Source: Hymenobacter sp. J193
Lineage (GTDB): Bacteria > Bacteroidota > Bacteroidia > Cytophagales > Hymenobacteraceae
Assembly (NCBI RefSeq): GCF_024700075.1
Contig: NZ_JAJONE010000001.1
Coordinates: 4,801,855 to 4,865,854, forward strand
Length of the DNA: 64,000 nt
Direction of reading: 5' to 3'
Below are positions 1 to 9,001 of this stretch, piece by piece (within the stretch, counting starts at the first letter, position 1; the number at the start of each line of letters is the position of its first letter). The notes under the pieces were generated by a model. That model saw nothing but the letters and a program-made list of their open reading frames with translations, was not told the DNA's origin and ran no database searches. Position numbers and translations under genes: made by a program.

Positions 1-579
1 TACGGCGTCACGTCGGCCCGCATCACCGAGTTGCAAGCCCTGCTCACCGCCTTCGTGGCCCTGCCCACCGAGGGCGAGGGCGTGCAGGCCGCCGCTACTG
101 CCACCCAGGCCAAAGAAGCCGCCCGCACCGCCGCCCTGGGCACTATGCAGCGCGTGATGGGTATGGTGGGCCTGGTGCACGACAACCGTACCCCGCAGTA
201 CAAGGCCTTTGGCACCAGCGGCCTGAACTCGGCTTCCGAAGGTGACCTGTACCTGGGGTTGGTACGCGCCGTGCGCGTGGGCCGCGCCAACCTGGCGGCC
301 TACGCGTCCAAAGGTCTGAAAGCCGCCGACCTCACCCTGCTCGAAACCCAGAACGCGGCCCTGCTGGCCGCCATAGGCGAGCAGCACGACGCGGAATCGG
401 GGGCAGCGGCGGCTACCCAGCAGCGCCTGACGGCCGGTAATGCCCTCTACGAGGAGCTGGTAGAGCTGTGTGAGGCCGGCAAAGCCGCCTTCGTGCAGAC
501 CGATGTGAGCAAGCACGAAGACTACGTGATTTACGACGCGCCGGCGCCCGCGCCCACCACGCCCGCAGCTTCGGCCTGA
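1..579 (+). CDS. Helical hypothetical protein, 5' end missing
   Basis: The reading frame is open from the first base and ends at a TGA at 577-579, so the gene starts upstream of the window. The visible 192 residues are rich in Ala, Leu, Glu and Gln, with no signal peptide or membrane segment, and probably form a helical bundle followed by an Ala/Pro-rich tail. The part around SKGLKAADL and RLTAGNALYEELVEL resembles the protein encoded at 54651-55247 (SKQGLTATAL, RVVAGAALEDLLAAL), so the two look like distant paralogues. Function is unknown. A strong terminator hairpin follows at once. Confidence 0.7.
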   Translation, partial: YGVTSARITELQALLTAFVALPTEGEGVQAAATATQAKEAARTAALGTMQRVMGMVGLVHDNRTPQYKAFGTSGLNSASEGDLYLGLVRAVRVGRANLAAYASKGLKAADLTLLETQNAALLAAIGEQHDAESGAAAATQQRLTAGNALYEELVELCEAGKAAFVQTDVSKHEDYVIYDAPAPAPTTPAASA

Positions 580-605
580 CGCTTCTGTCCCGGTGCGCTG
601 ACCAA

Positions 606-645
606 CCCAACGCCCCACCTGGCTCCGGCCAGGTGGGGCGTTGGG
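606..645. terminator. Intrinsic terminator hairpin, 18-bp perfect stem
   Basis: A perfect 18-bp inverted repeat (606-623 and 628-645) with the 4-nt loop TCCG lies between the convergent ends of the first gene and the histidine kinase. It has no clear T-tract on the + side. It probably ends transcription of both genes. Confidence 0.7.
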
Positions 646-667
646 CCACGTGAGGCTCCGTGGGACG

Positions 668-2539
668 TTAGCTGCTACTGCTGGGCGTGTTCCAGTGGAT
701 GGTGAAGGTGGTTCCCTCTCCGATAATGCTGGTGACGGCCAGGTGCCCGCCCTGGCTGCTCACGATGCGCTGCACCAGGTACAAGCCCACGCCCGTGCCA
801 TCTACGTGGGTGTGCTGGCGGGCGAAAAGCTGGAATATCGGGTGGGCCGGATCGTCGATGTGCATGCCCAGGCCGTTGTCGCGCACTTCCAGCACGGGCT
901 GCCCATCCGGGGTGAGGTAGCTGCGCAAGACGATGAGCGGCGGGCGGTTGGGGTGGCTGAACTTCAGCGCGTTGCTCACCAGGTTATGCACCACGGAGCG
1001 CAGGTTGGCCCGGCTGTAGCGCAGGCCCGGGGCCTCGCCTACCTGCACGTCGATGCGCGCCCCGCGCTGCATAATCTCGGGGCGCAAACCCAGCAGGATT
1101 TCTTCCAGCACCAGGCTCATATCCAGCACCTCCACGGGCTCCTGCTGCTGCCGCTGCGTGCGCACGGTGGTGGCCAGGTCGATGAGGGTGCTATCCAGCT
1201 CCGCCAGGGCGGTATCCACCATGCCCAGCATCACGGCCTGCTCGGGGTCGGCAAAAGAAGCGGAGCGGCGCAGCTCCTCGAACAGGCCGCGCAGGTTGTT
1301 GGTGGGCTGCCGCAGGTCGTGCGAGGCCGCGTACACGAACGTATCCAGGTTGTGGTGAGCCCGGGAAAGCTCATCGTACTGCGTTTGCAGCACCTGCCGC
1401 AGCCGGTACTGCTCTTCGATATCGGAGCAGGTGCCAAACCAGCGTGGGCCGCTTTCGTCGCTTAGCTGCCGGGCCCGGATGGTGTGCCAGCGGTACACCC
1501 CATCGTGGCGCCGCAGCCGGTATTCGCCCTCAAACGCCTCCCCACTGGCTACGCTCTGCACCCAGCGGCGGGCGGCAGCCGCCTGCTCCTGCAGGTACAG
1601 CAGGCCCACCCAGCCCGTGGGCCCCAGCTCTTCCTTGGTCAGGCCGGTATACTCCATGGTGAACCGGTTGTAGTAGTCCACCAAGCCTTCGGCAGAGGCG
1701 GTCCACACCAGCTCGGGAATGCTGTCGGCCAGGAACCGCAGCTCGGCTTCTCCCCGACGGCGGGCCTCGCTCAGCTCCCGCTCCAGGTGTACCTCCGTTA
1801 GCGCCCCGTGCCAGAAAAAAGGCGCTTCGGGCGGATGCACTTCGGGCAGGGCACGGCTCAGCATCCAGCGGTACACGCCATCGTAGCGGCGCAAACGATA
1901 CTCGAAGTTCCAACCCGTGCCCGTGCGACGACCGGCTGCGGATTCGTAGAGCACCCGCAGCCGGTCGTCGGGGTGCACCAGCAGAGGCCAGATGGCGGTC
2001 AGGTCGGCCGTGGGCGGCTGGCCGGTAAAGCGGTACCACTGCGGACTCACGTAGGTAACGGCCCCGGCCGCGTCCACGGTGTAAGTCATCAGCGGCGCGG
2101 TTTCGGTGAGCACCCGCAGGCGGGCATCGAGGTGGCGCGTGGTGAGGGCCAGCTCGTGGGCCCGCTGCCGGGCCGCTTCCTGCTCGCTAACATCTACCGC
2201 CAGCAAAAGCAAGCCGGATACCTGCCCTTGCTCGTCGTGGTAAGGCTGCACCGAGAGGTCGTAGCAGTGGCGGGGGCCGCAGGCGCAGGCCTTGGCCGTA
2301 TGGTCGCTGCCGTCGGCGTAGATGCGCGGCAGCATCTCCAGGAAAACTGAGGGCAGGTTTCCCGGAAACTCAGTTACCCGCTGACCCGGCTGCCCTTCGC
2401 CCACCAGCTCGCGCATCCGGTCGTTGATGAAGCCATAGCGCAGGTCGGGGCCTTCCAGGGTGGCCACGCCGGCCTGCAGCTGGCGCAGCATCTGCTCAAA
2501 AGGAGAAGAAGGTTTCACGGACTGGTAGTAAATGCCCAC
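668..2539 (-). CDS. PAS-domain sensor histidine kinase (cytoplasmic)
   Basis: This 623-residue protein has an N-terminal PAS-like region (about 10-125), two PAS/PAC domains (about 140-255 and 262-380, each with an RLRRxDGVYRW PAC motif) and a HisKA plus HATPase_c core. The H-box is AASHDLRQP with phospho-acceptor His407; the N-box is NLVSNALKFSHP (519-530), G1 is DNGLGM (554-559) and G2 is GTGVGLYLV (581-589). There are no transmembrane helices or receiver domain, so it should sense a cytoplasmic cue and pass phosphate to a separate response regulator not seen here. It lies 80 bp downstream of the BLUF gene on the same strand, so the two may be co-transcribed. Confidence 0.93.
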   Translation of the reverse strand: MGIYYQSVKPSSPFEQMLRQLQAGVATLEGPDLRYGFINDRMRELVGEGQPGQRVTEFPGNLPSVFLEMLPRIYADGSDHTAKACACGPRHCYDLSVQPYHDEQGQVSGLLLLAVDVSEQEAARQRAHELALTTRHLDARLRVLTETAPLMTYTVDAAGAVTYVSPQWYRFTGQPPTADLTAIWPLLVHPDDRLRVLYESAAGRRTGTGWNFEYRLRRYDGVYRWMLSRALPEVHPPEAPFFWHGALTEVHLERELSEARRRGEAELRFLADSIPELVWTASAEGLVDYYNRFTMEYTGLTKEELGPTGWVGLLYLQEQAAAARRWVQSVASGEAFEGEYRLRRHDGVYRWHTIRARQLSDESGPRWFGTCSDIEEQYRLRQVLQTQYDELSRAHHNLDTFVYAASHDLRQPTNNLRGLFEELRRSASFADPEQAVMLGMVDTALAELDSTLIDLATTVRTQRQQQEPVEVLDMSLVLEEILLGLRPEIMQRGARIDVQVGEAPGLRYSRANLRSVVHNLVSNALKFSHPNRPPLIVLRSYLTPDGQPVLEVRDNGLGMHIDDPAHPIFQLFARQHTHVDGTGVGLYLVQRIVSSQGGHLAVTSIIGEGTTFTIHWNTPSSSS

Positions 2540-2619
2540 GACAGCGCCCGGGCTGGTGCAGACTCATAAGAAATAAAGCGGGGCGGTCCGGCAACAGCCG
2601 CTAAAACGGCTGCCGCCTG

Positions 2620-3078
2620 TCAGGGTGCCAGGGGCAACACGTGGTGGTAAGGCTGCGAGGGGTCGGAACCAAAGACGGCCAGCCGTACCAGCTCGACTAC
2701 CAGGGCATCGGCAATGGGCAGTGAATCCGGGGCGGGCGGTATATGATGCGGGAGCAGAAACCCCTGCAAGGCCTCGAAGCCCTCCGCTACCAGCGGGTGG
2801 AAGGCCATGGACCAGTCGGAAAAGCTGCGGGCCGCAATGGGTTTGTCTACGAGCTTGCGCACGTGGGAGTGCCGGCCGTCCTGGGCAATGCGCGCAAACA
2901 AGGCGTCGGCCGTTGCGTCCTCTCCCTCAAACAGCTGGGCAATGTTGCCGTGACTGTAAAATAACACCCCGGTAATACCATGCTGCTCATTATTGTGGCG
3001 GCTCTGGTCGAGCAGGTGCTGCAGGTCGTGGTCGGTCAACGCATGTACAGCCCGACTTAGATACACTATATGCTTCAT
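2620..3078 (-). CDS. BLUF domain blue-light (FAD) sensor protein
   Basis: The 152-residue protein is a short BLUF protein: an FAD-binding light-sensing domain (about 1-100) and a 50-residue tail with no effector domain. Residues matching the AppA photocycle set keep their spacing: Tyr6, Asn30, Gln48, Trp89 and Met91 correspond to AppA Tyr21, Asn45, Gln63, Trp104 and Met106. GITGVLFY and LFEGE are typical family motifs. ATG at 3078 is preferred over an in-frame TTG at 3093 because the BLUF fold begins at MKHIVYLSRA. Short BLUF proteins act by binding a partner; the adjacent downstream histidine kinase is a candidate, which is inference. Confidence 0.92.
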   Translation of the reverse strand: MKHIVYLSRAVHALTDHDLQHLLDQSRHNNEQHGITGVLFYSHGNIAQLFEGEDATADALFARIAQDGRHSHVRKLVDKPIAARSFSDWSMAFHPLVAEGFEALQGFLLPHHIPPAPDSLPIADALVVELVRLAVFGSDPSQPYHHVLPLAP

Positions 3079-3168
3079 GCTGCCAAAATACAACGCATTT
3101 GCTAACTAGGCCCCGCTGCTGCGCCTCCCGTTCCGGGCTTTCCGGGTATTTATGCGCCTGTTGCCACT

Positions 3169-3218
3169 AAAATCAAAAAGCCCCACCGGGCCGGAGCCAG
3201 GTGAGGCTTTTTGATTTT
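3169..3218 (-). terminator. Intrinsic terminator downstream of parE
   Basis: Inverted repeat 3169-3187 / 3200-3218 (19 bp, one mismatch). Read leftward it ends in GGCTTTTTGATTTT, the expected stem and T-tract just past the parE stop codon. Confidence 0.8.
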
Positions 3219-3235
3219 ATGGCTCGGTAGTATGG

Positions 3236-5155
3236 TTACGCAAAGGCCATATCTTCCTCGGCCACTTCGCTCACGGGCAGCACGTCGGAGGTGATGAGGT
3301 CTTTTTCCTGGCGCAGGTTGTCGATGATGAATTCCTGGCGGGCGGGCGTATTCTTGCCCATGTAGTACGTGAGCACCTGCTGAATGCTGCGGTCCGACTG
3401 CAGGATAACGGGCTCCAGCTTGATGTTGTCGCCGATGAACTTGCCGAACTCGTCGGGGCTGATTTCGCCCAGGCCCTTGAAGCGGGTCACCTCGGGATTG
3501 CGGCCCAGCTGGCGCATGGCGGCCTGCTTTTCCTGCTCGTTGTAGCAGTAGATGGTCGTTTTCTTGTTGCGGACGCGGAACAGCGGGGTTTCCAGAATGA
3601 ACACGTGGCCGTTGCGCACCAAATCGGGGAAGAACTGCAGGAAGAAGGTCAGCAGCAGCAGGCGGATGTGCATGCCGTCCACATCGGCGTCGGTGGCAAT
3701 AACCACGCGGTTGTAGCGCAGGTGCTCAATACCTTCCTCAATGTTGAGGGCGTGCTGCAGCAGGTTCAGCTCCTCATTTTCGTACACTATCTTCTTCTTG
3801 AGCCCGAAGCAGTTGAGAGGCTTGCCGCGCAAACTGAACACAGCTTCCGTTTCCACGTTGCGGCTCTTGGTGATGGAGCCGGAAGCCGAGTCCCCCTCCG
3901 TGATGAACAGGGTGGTGAGCAGGGCCTTTTCGGGCTCTTTGGTTTCGCCCAGGTGGAAGCGGCAGTCCCGCAGCTTGCGGTTGTGCAGGTTGGCTTTCTT
4001 GGCGCGCTGGTTGGCCAGTTTTTTCACCCCGGCCATGTCCTTCCGCTCCCGCTCGCTCTGCTCGATGCGCTTTTTGAGGGCCTCGGCTACGGCGGGGTTC
4101 TTGTGCAGGTAGTTATCGAGGTGCTCCTTAAGGAAATCCAGGATGAACCCGCGCACGGTAGGGCCGTCCTCCCCCATGTTGATAGAGCCGAGCTTGGTTT
4201 TGGTTTGCGACTCAAACACCGGCTCCTGCACCCGCACCGAAATGGCGGCAATGATAGAGCCGCGGATATCGGCCGCATCGTACTCTTTTTTATAGAACTC
4301 GCGTACGGTTTTCACTACGGCCTCGCGGAAAGCGGCCAGGTGGGTACCGCCCTGGGTGGTGTACTGCCCGTTCACGAAGGAGTAGTATTCCTCGCCGTAC
4401 TCGTTGCCGTGGGTGAGGGCCAGCTCAATATCCGGGGCCTTGAGGTGAATGATGTCGTAGCGCAGGCTCTCGGGGTCGGCTTTGCGGGCCAGCAGATCCT
4501 TCAGCCCGTTTTCGGAAAAGTACTTCTGTCCGTTGAAGTTGATGGTCAGGCCCGCGTTCAGGTACACGTAGTTCCAGACCTGGTTTTCGAGGTACTCCGG
4601 AATGAAGCGGTAGTTTTTAAAGATGGTGTCGTCGGGCTGGAACACCATCAGCGTGCCGTTGCGCTGGGAAGTAGGCTGGGGCTTGGCGTCGGTTTTGAGC
4701 ACGCCCTGCTCAAACTCGGCGGCCTTCATTTGCCCGTCGCGCACGCTCTGCACCAGAAAATAATTGCTGAGGGCATTAACCGCCTTGGTGCCCACGCCGT
4801 TCAAGCCCACAGATTTCTGAAAGACCTTGCTGTCGTACTTGCCGCCCGTATTGATTTTGCTGACGACCTCCACCACCTTGCCCAGCGGAATGCCGCGGCC
4901 GTAGTCGCGCACCTGCACGCGCTGGTCGGAGATTTTGATGTCGATGGTGCGGCCGTGGCCCATCACGTGCTCATCAATGGAGTTGTCGATAACCTCCTTC
5001 ACCAGCACGTAGATGCCGTCGTCGTAGCTGGAGCCGTCGCCGAGCTTGCCGATGTACATGCCGGGGCGCAGCCGGATATGCTCGCGCCAGTCGAGGGAGC
5101 GGATGCTGTCTTCGGTGTATGCGTGTTGGGCGGGGAGTACTTGTGGTTCAGCCAT
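3236..5155 (-). CDS. parE: DNA topoisomerase IV subunit B (ParE)
   Basis: Type IIA topoisomerase ATPase subunit of 639 residues, close to the ParE length. The GHKL ATPase has Glu54/Asn58 in [10 protein letters not shown], the RDYGRGIP motif (83-90) and the [17 protein letters not shown]-lid segment (116-129). A QTKTKLG motif (317-323) follows in the transducer domain, and the TOPRIM metal site has EGDSASGS (420-427) and DADVDG (489-494). DSASGS instead of the DSAGGS usual in GyrB is what I know from Bacteroidota ParE. With ParC it decatenates and relaxes DNA. parC is not adjacent. Confidence 0.93.
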   Translation of the reverse strand: MAEPQVLPAQHAYTEDSIRSLDWREHIRLRPGMYIGKLGDGSSYDDGIYVLVKEVIDNSIDEHVMGHGRTIDIKISDQRVQVRDYGRGIPLGKVVEVVSKINTGGKYDSKVFQKSVGLNGVGTKAVNALSNYFLVQSVRDGQMKAAEFEQGVLKTDAKPQPTSQRNGTLMVFQPDDTIFKNYRFIPEYLENQVWNYVYLNAGLTINFNGQKYFSENGLKDLLARKADPESLRYDIIHLKAPDIELALTHGNEYGEEYYSFVNGQYTTQGGTHLAAFREAVVKTVREFYKKEYDAADIRGSIIAAISVRVQEPVFESQTKTKLGSINMGEDGPTVRGFILDFLKEHLDNYLHKNPAVAEALKKRIEQSERERKDMAGVKKLANQRAKKANLHNRKLRDCRFHLGETKEPEKALLTTLFITEGDSASGSITKSRNVETEAVFSLRGKPLNCFGLKKKIVYENEELNLLQHALNIEEGIEHLRYNRVVIATDADVDGMHIRLLLLTFFLQFFPDLVRNGHVFILETPLFRVRNKKTTIYCYNEQEKQAAMRQLGRNPEVTRFKGLGEISPDEFGKFIGDNIKLEPVILQSDRSIQQVLTYYMGKNTPARQEFIIDNLRQEKDLITSDVLPVSEVAEEDMAFA

Positions 5156-5348
5156 CGGGAATCCGGTAAACGTATGCGAGGTAAAATAACGCAGAAAATT
5201 GACCTTTTCCGCGTCGGGCTTGCGCTAGTAAAATTAGCAAAAACTCCTCTCCCAACCGGCACGACAGTGAAAATAGTTTCACGTTTTTCTTTTGCCGCTT
5301 CACCAACAGCTCTTTCCCTCTCCCCTATTTCCTAATCGTATTAGCCAA

Positions 5349-6536
5349 ATGTTTCCTCCCTCTACCCAACATCATTTGCCCCCCTCGGGCCACAAGCCCA
5401 ACGCTGAGGTGCGCCAGACGCCCGTCATCCAGTTTGCGTTCCTGCTGTTGTCGGGCGTACTGCTGGTATACTCGCTCAAAGTTCTCGACGACGTGCTGCT
5501 GCCGCTGCTGTTCTCGGCGCTTTTTGCCTTGCTGCTGCTGCCCATCAGCCGCTGGCTGGAGCTGAAAGGCGTGCCCCGGGTGCTGGCCATCATCCTGTGT
5601 CTGCTGCTGATGGTGGTGGTGTTTGCGGGTATCGTTTTCGGGTTTGGCTCCCAGCTGGGCCAGTTCAAGAATGAGCTGCCCAAGCTGCAGGACAAGCTGC
5701 TGCAGTTTTTCCACGACATTCAGGCCTGGGCGGCCAACCGCTTCGGTATCGAGCCTATTTCGGATGAAGAGCTCAAGAAATCCACGCTGGACTCCCTGAA
5801 GAAGAGCAGCGGCGGCTACCTCAACTCCACACTCAACATGACCTCGGCTGTAGTCGGCAACCTGCTGCAGGTGCCCATCTACATCTTCTGCTTTCTGTAC
5901 TACCGCGACCATCTGCGCCAGTTTCTGTTCCGCTTCGTGAGCCCCGACAAGCGCACGGCCGCCCTCAACACCCTCGACAACATCCAGACCGTGGTGCAAG
6001 CCTATATTTCGGGCTTGTTCAAGGTCATTGTGATTGTGGCCGTGCTCAACGCCATCGGGCTGCTGGCCCTGCAGGTGAAGTTTGCCATCTTCTTTGCCAT
6101 TTTTGCCTCCGTGCTGGCCGTCATCCCCTACATCGGCATTATGCTGGGAGCCAGCATCCCGGCCATTATTACCTTGGTGGAAACCGGCTCCCCCCTGCAT
6201 GCAGCGGGCGTTATCGGGGTGTTTGCTTTCGTGCAGTTTCTGGAAGGCAACTTCATTACGCCCATGATTACCGGCTCGCAGGTGAGCATCAACCCCATGG
6301 CGGCCATTGTGGCGCTGGTGCTGGGCGCCGAGCTCTGGGGCACCCCCGGCATGATTCTGAGCATTCCGCTGATTGCGGTGATTAAGGTGGTGCTGGATGC
6401 CAGCAAAGCCACCGAGCCCTGGGGCTTTCTGCTGGGCGATACGGCCGAGGGAGAAGACACTATCCAAAGCGTGGCGGGCGGCGAGCCGGGCTTTTTCAAG
6501 CGGCTCTGGGGGCGCATCATGGGCCAGGGCTCGTAA
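5349..6536 (+). CDS. AI-2E family transporter (YdiK/PerM-like permease)
   Basis: A 395-residue multi-pass inner-membrane protein with the AI-2E (UPF0118) layout: paired N-terminal helices, a long soluble segment (about 100-185), then a C-terminal cluster of helices with the motifs PYIGIMLGA, FLEGNFITPMI and GAELWGTPGMILSIPL. Members are reported as autoinducer-2 exporters, Na+/H+ antiporters or generic permeases, so the substrate cannot be named. ATG at 5349 was chosen over an in-frame TTG at 5292 because the extension is low-complexity. It diverges from parE. Confidence 0.88.
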   Translation: MFPPSTQHHLPPSGHKPNAEVRQTPVIQFAFLLLSGVLLVYSLKVLDDVLLPLLFSALFALLLLPISRWLELKGVPRVLAIILCLLLMVVVFAGIVFGFGSQLGQFKNELPKLQDKLLQFFHDIQAWAANRFGIEPISDEELKKSTLDSLKKSSGGYLNSTLNMTSAVVGNLLQVPIYIFCFLYYRDHLRQFLFRFVSPDKRTAALNTLDNIQTVVQAYISGLFKVIVIVAVLNAIGLLALQVKFAIFFAIFASVLAVIPYIGIMLGASIPAIITLVETGSPLHAAGVIGVFAFVQFLEGNFITPMITGSQVSINPMAAIVALVLGAELWGTPGMILSIPLIAVIKVVLDASKATEPWGFLLGDTAEGEDTIQSVAGGEPGFFKRLWGRIMGQGS

Positions 6537-6635
6537 CCCCGACCATACATGCACAGTATACACGGGCAGAATCGGCTGTATATCCGGCTTCGATTCGCCT
6601 GAATTCCTTTCCAACCACCTTAACATACTTTACCG

Positions 6636-7112
6636 ATGGCTGCCATCACCGATAATACCGCCCGCGCATTCAACGACCTCGTCGAAATCAATAAAACCGC
6701 CACCAAAGGCTACCAGCAGGCCGCTGAGGGTGTAACCAGCCCCGATTTGCGCGCAGAGCTAAGCAAGTTCAGCCAGCAGCGCGCCCAGTTTGCCGCCGAC
6801 CTGGAGCAGGCTGCCCGCCGCAGTGGCGTGGAAGCCCCTAGCCAGGAAAGCACCGTAGAAGGTGCCCTTACCGACGCCGCTGCCGCCCTGCACCGCGGCT
6901 GGATCAACATCAAATCGGCCATTACGGGCCAAGACGACTCGGCCATCCTGGGCGAGTGCGAAACCGGCGACGCCGTGGCTCTGCAGGCCTATGAAACGGC
7001 CCTGCGCTCCAGTGAGCTGCCCGTAGAAGCCCGCAACGTGATTCAGCAGCAGCACGGCGACATTCTGTCGGCTAAAAACTGGGTTACCCAGCAGAAAGGC
7101 CGCGTAAGCTAA
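6636..7112 (+). CDS. DUF2383 / PA2169-type four-helix-bundle stress protein
   Basis: A 158-residue soluble, ferritin-like four-helix protein. It begins with FNDLVEINKTATKGYQQAAEGV, split here as FNDLVEINKTATKG (about 12-25), the family's start pattern, and contains HRGWINIKSAITG and an ETGD segment in the third helix. Members usually sit with stress or desiccation genes; no enzyme activity is established. It stands alone between the permease and the exonuclease gene and is followed by a good terminator, so it is probably a single-gene transcript. Confidence 0.85.
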   Translation: MAAITDNTARAFNDLVEINKTATKGYQQAAEGVTSPDLRAELSKFSQQRAQFAADLEQAARRSGVEAPSQESTVEGALTDAAAALHRGWINIKSAITGQDDSAILGECETGDAVALQAYETALRSSELPVEARNVIQQQHGDILSAKNWVTQQKGRVS

Positions 7113-7131
7113 TCGCTTCGCCTGCTTTGAG

Positions 7132-7167
7132 AAAGCGCCCGTCAGCTTCCGCTGGCGGGCGCTTTTT
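7132..7167 (+). terminator. Intrinsic terminator after the DUF2383 gene
   Basis: Stem 7132-7146 / 7151-7165 (15 bp, one G-U type mismatch), loop TTCC, followed by TTTATTTG. Confidence 0.85.
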
Positions 7168-7198
7168 ATTTGGGGCCTGAGGCGGGCGGGCAGGGCGG

Positions 7199-7225
7199 TT
7201 GCAACCTTATCAGTGGCTATCTTTG
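7199..7225 (+). promoter_or_regulatory. Bacteroidota-type promoter candidate (exonuclease gene)
   Basis: TATCTTTG at 7218-7225 matches the TAnnTTTG -7 box exactly. A TTG at 7199-7201 lies 16 nt upstream, slightly short of the usual 17-23. The coding start (TTG at 7270) is 45 nt downstream. Confidence 0.5.
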
Positions 7226-7269
7226 TTACCAAGCACGTTAGCAAGTTTCCGCTTCAGAATCCGCCGCAT

Positions 7270-8747
7270 TTGTACGCCATTATCGACCTTGAAACCACCG
7301 GGGGCAGCCCGCCCAGGACCGCATCACCGAAATTGCCATTTTCATTCACGATGGCGAAAAGGTGGTGGACCAGTACGACACCCTGCTGAACCCCGGCCGG
7401 CCCATCCCCTTCTTCATCACCCAACTCACCGGCATCACCGATGACATGGTACGCGACGCGCCCAAGTTCCACGAGGTAGCGCGCAAAGTGGTGGAAATGA
7501 CGGAAGGCTGCGTGTTTGTGGCCCACAACGTGCGCTTCGACTACTCCTTTCTGAAAAAGGAATTTGCGGACCTGGGCTATAACTACTCGCGCAAAACACT
7601 GTGCACCGTGCGCCTGAGCCGCTCCCTGATGCCGGGGCAGCCGAGCTACAGCCTGGGCAAGCTGTGCCAGAACATCGGGATTCCGCTGAATGGCCGCCAC
7701 CGCGCCGCTGGCGACGCTGGCGCCACCGCCATCCTGTTCGACCGGCTCCTGAAAATCAGCCAGCAGGACGAGGCCCTGCGCAACCCCACCGTGAGCCCGG
7801 CCGATACCCTGGCGGCCGTAGATGCGCTGGCGCCGGGCGGGAAGAAGCCAGCCAAGCAGCCTTCCGCCCGCAAGGTGGAGGCCGTGCGCGAGGCCATCCG
7901 CACGGCGCTGCTGCCCCCCAACATCACGCCCGAGAAAGTGAGCAGCCTGCCCCAGGAAGCCGGCGTGTACTACTTCCACAACGAGGCCGGCGAGGTTATC
8001 TACGTGGGCAAGAGCATTAATATCTACAAGCGCATTCAGCAGCACTTCGCCGTCGATTACAAGTCGCGCAAGAGCATCGAGTTCAAGAACTCCATTTCCG
8101 ACATTACCTGGGAGCTGACGGGCTCGGAGTTGGTGGCGCTGCTTTATGAGTCGCACGAAATCAAGCGACTGAAACCGCTCTACAACCGCGCCCAGCGCCG
8201 CTCAGTGTTTCCGGCGGGTATTTTCCTGCGTACCGACGACCAAGGGTACAAGCATCTCTACTACGGCAAGGCCGACGACCATGCCCAGTCGCACCCGCTC
8301 ATTGCGCTGGCCAACCAGTACAAAGCCAAGGCCTTCCTGTTCCACAAAGTCTCGAAGTTCAACCTTTGCCAGAAGCTCTGTGACCTGTACAAAACCCCGG
8401 GCTCCTGCTTCGACTACCAGGTGCACCGCTGCAAGGGTGCCTGCCTGGGCCTGGAGCCCGCCGAGGAATACAACAAGCGCGTGGAGGAAGCCGTGGAAAG
8501 CTTCACCTACGAGCACGGCTCCTTCGTGGTGCTGGGGCGAGGCCGGCGCGAAGATGAGAAGACGCTGGTGGTGGTAGAAAACGGCCGTTACCTGGGCTTC
8601 GGCTACGTGGATGAGTCGTTTTCCGCCCGCCGCTTCGTCGATTTCAAGGACGCCATCAAGCGCTACAACGACAACAAGGACGTGCAGCAGATCATCCGCC
8701 AGTACCTGCGCACCAAGCACAAGGACAAGGTGAAGATTTTTAAGTGA
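7270..8747 (+). CDS. DnaQ-like exonuclease fused to GIY-YIG nuclease (one-base frameshift)
   Basis: The N-terminal half is a DEDDh 3'-5' exonuclease of the DnaQ/PolC epsilon type; the C-terminal half is a UvrC/Cho-type GIY-YIG nuclease (GVYYFHNEAGEVIYVGKS). The architecture suggests DNA repair. The catalytic DLETTG motif is encoded at about 7282-7300 in frame 1, starting from a TTG at 7270 (LYAIIDLETTGG), whereas TGITDDMV, AHNVRFD and everything downstream lie in frame 3. Restoring one G near 7309 (AGCCCG-GCCCAG) would join them as GGSPAQDRITEIAIF. As written, the downstream frame lacks the first two metal ligands. This is either a sequencing error or a recent inactivation of the exonuclease half. 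Confidence 0.85.
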
Positions 8748-8757
8748 AGGTGACAGG

Positions 8758-8956
8758 TACTGTCATTGCGAGCATGTGGCGCATCAAGCCAGTGTCGAAG
8801 CAATCCGTCCTTTTCAAAACCAGATACATCTTTTTACCAGAAAGCCACTGACGTATGCTTACGCCAAGGGCTTTTTACATTTCAGGGGTTAGTGCGTTGC
8901 TCAGGACGGCTTGCTTCGACACTGGCTTGATGCGCCACATGCTCGCAATGACAGTA
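8758..8956. repeat. Long intergenic inverted repeat, 54-bp arms
   Basis: Arms 8758-8811 and 8903-8956 are reverse complements with one mismatch in 54. An outer 10-bp pair (GTGACAGGTA near 8750, TACCTGTCAC near 8967) extends the symmetry. The arm ends with GAAGCAATCCGTCCT, a core seen again at 12400-12415. It fills the gap between the exonuclease gene and the first kinase-like lipoprotein gene; no ORF lies inside. It looks like a non-autonomous repeat (REP/MITE-like) and may also terminate transcription from both sides. Confidence 0.85.
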
Positions 8957-9001
8957 TGTTACTTGTTACCTGTCACATGTTACCTCATCACCTGCCCCAA
9001 C

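Noticed and set aside
3605..5335. 576-codon frame opposite parE
   Set aside because: His/Val/Leu-rich antisense translation without motifs; parE is clearly the real gene.
5325..6626. 433-codon frame opposite the AI-2E permease
   Set aside because: Gln/His-rich shadow of the permease gene with no conserved features.
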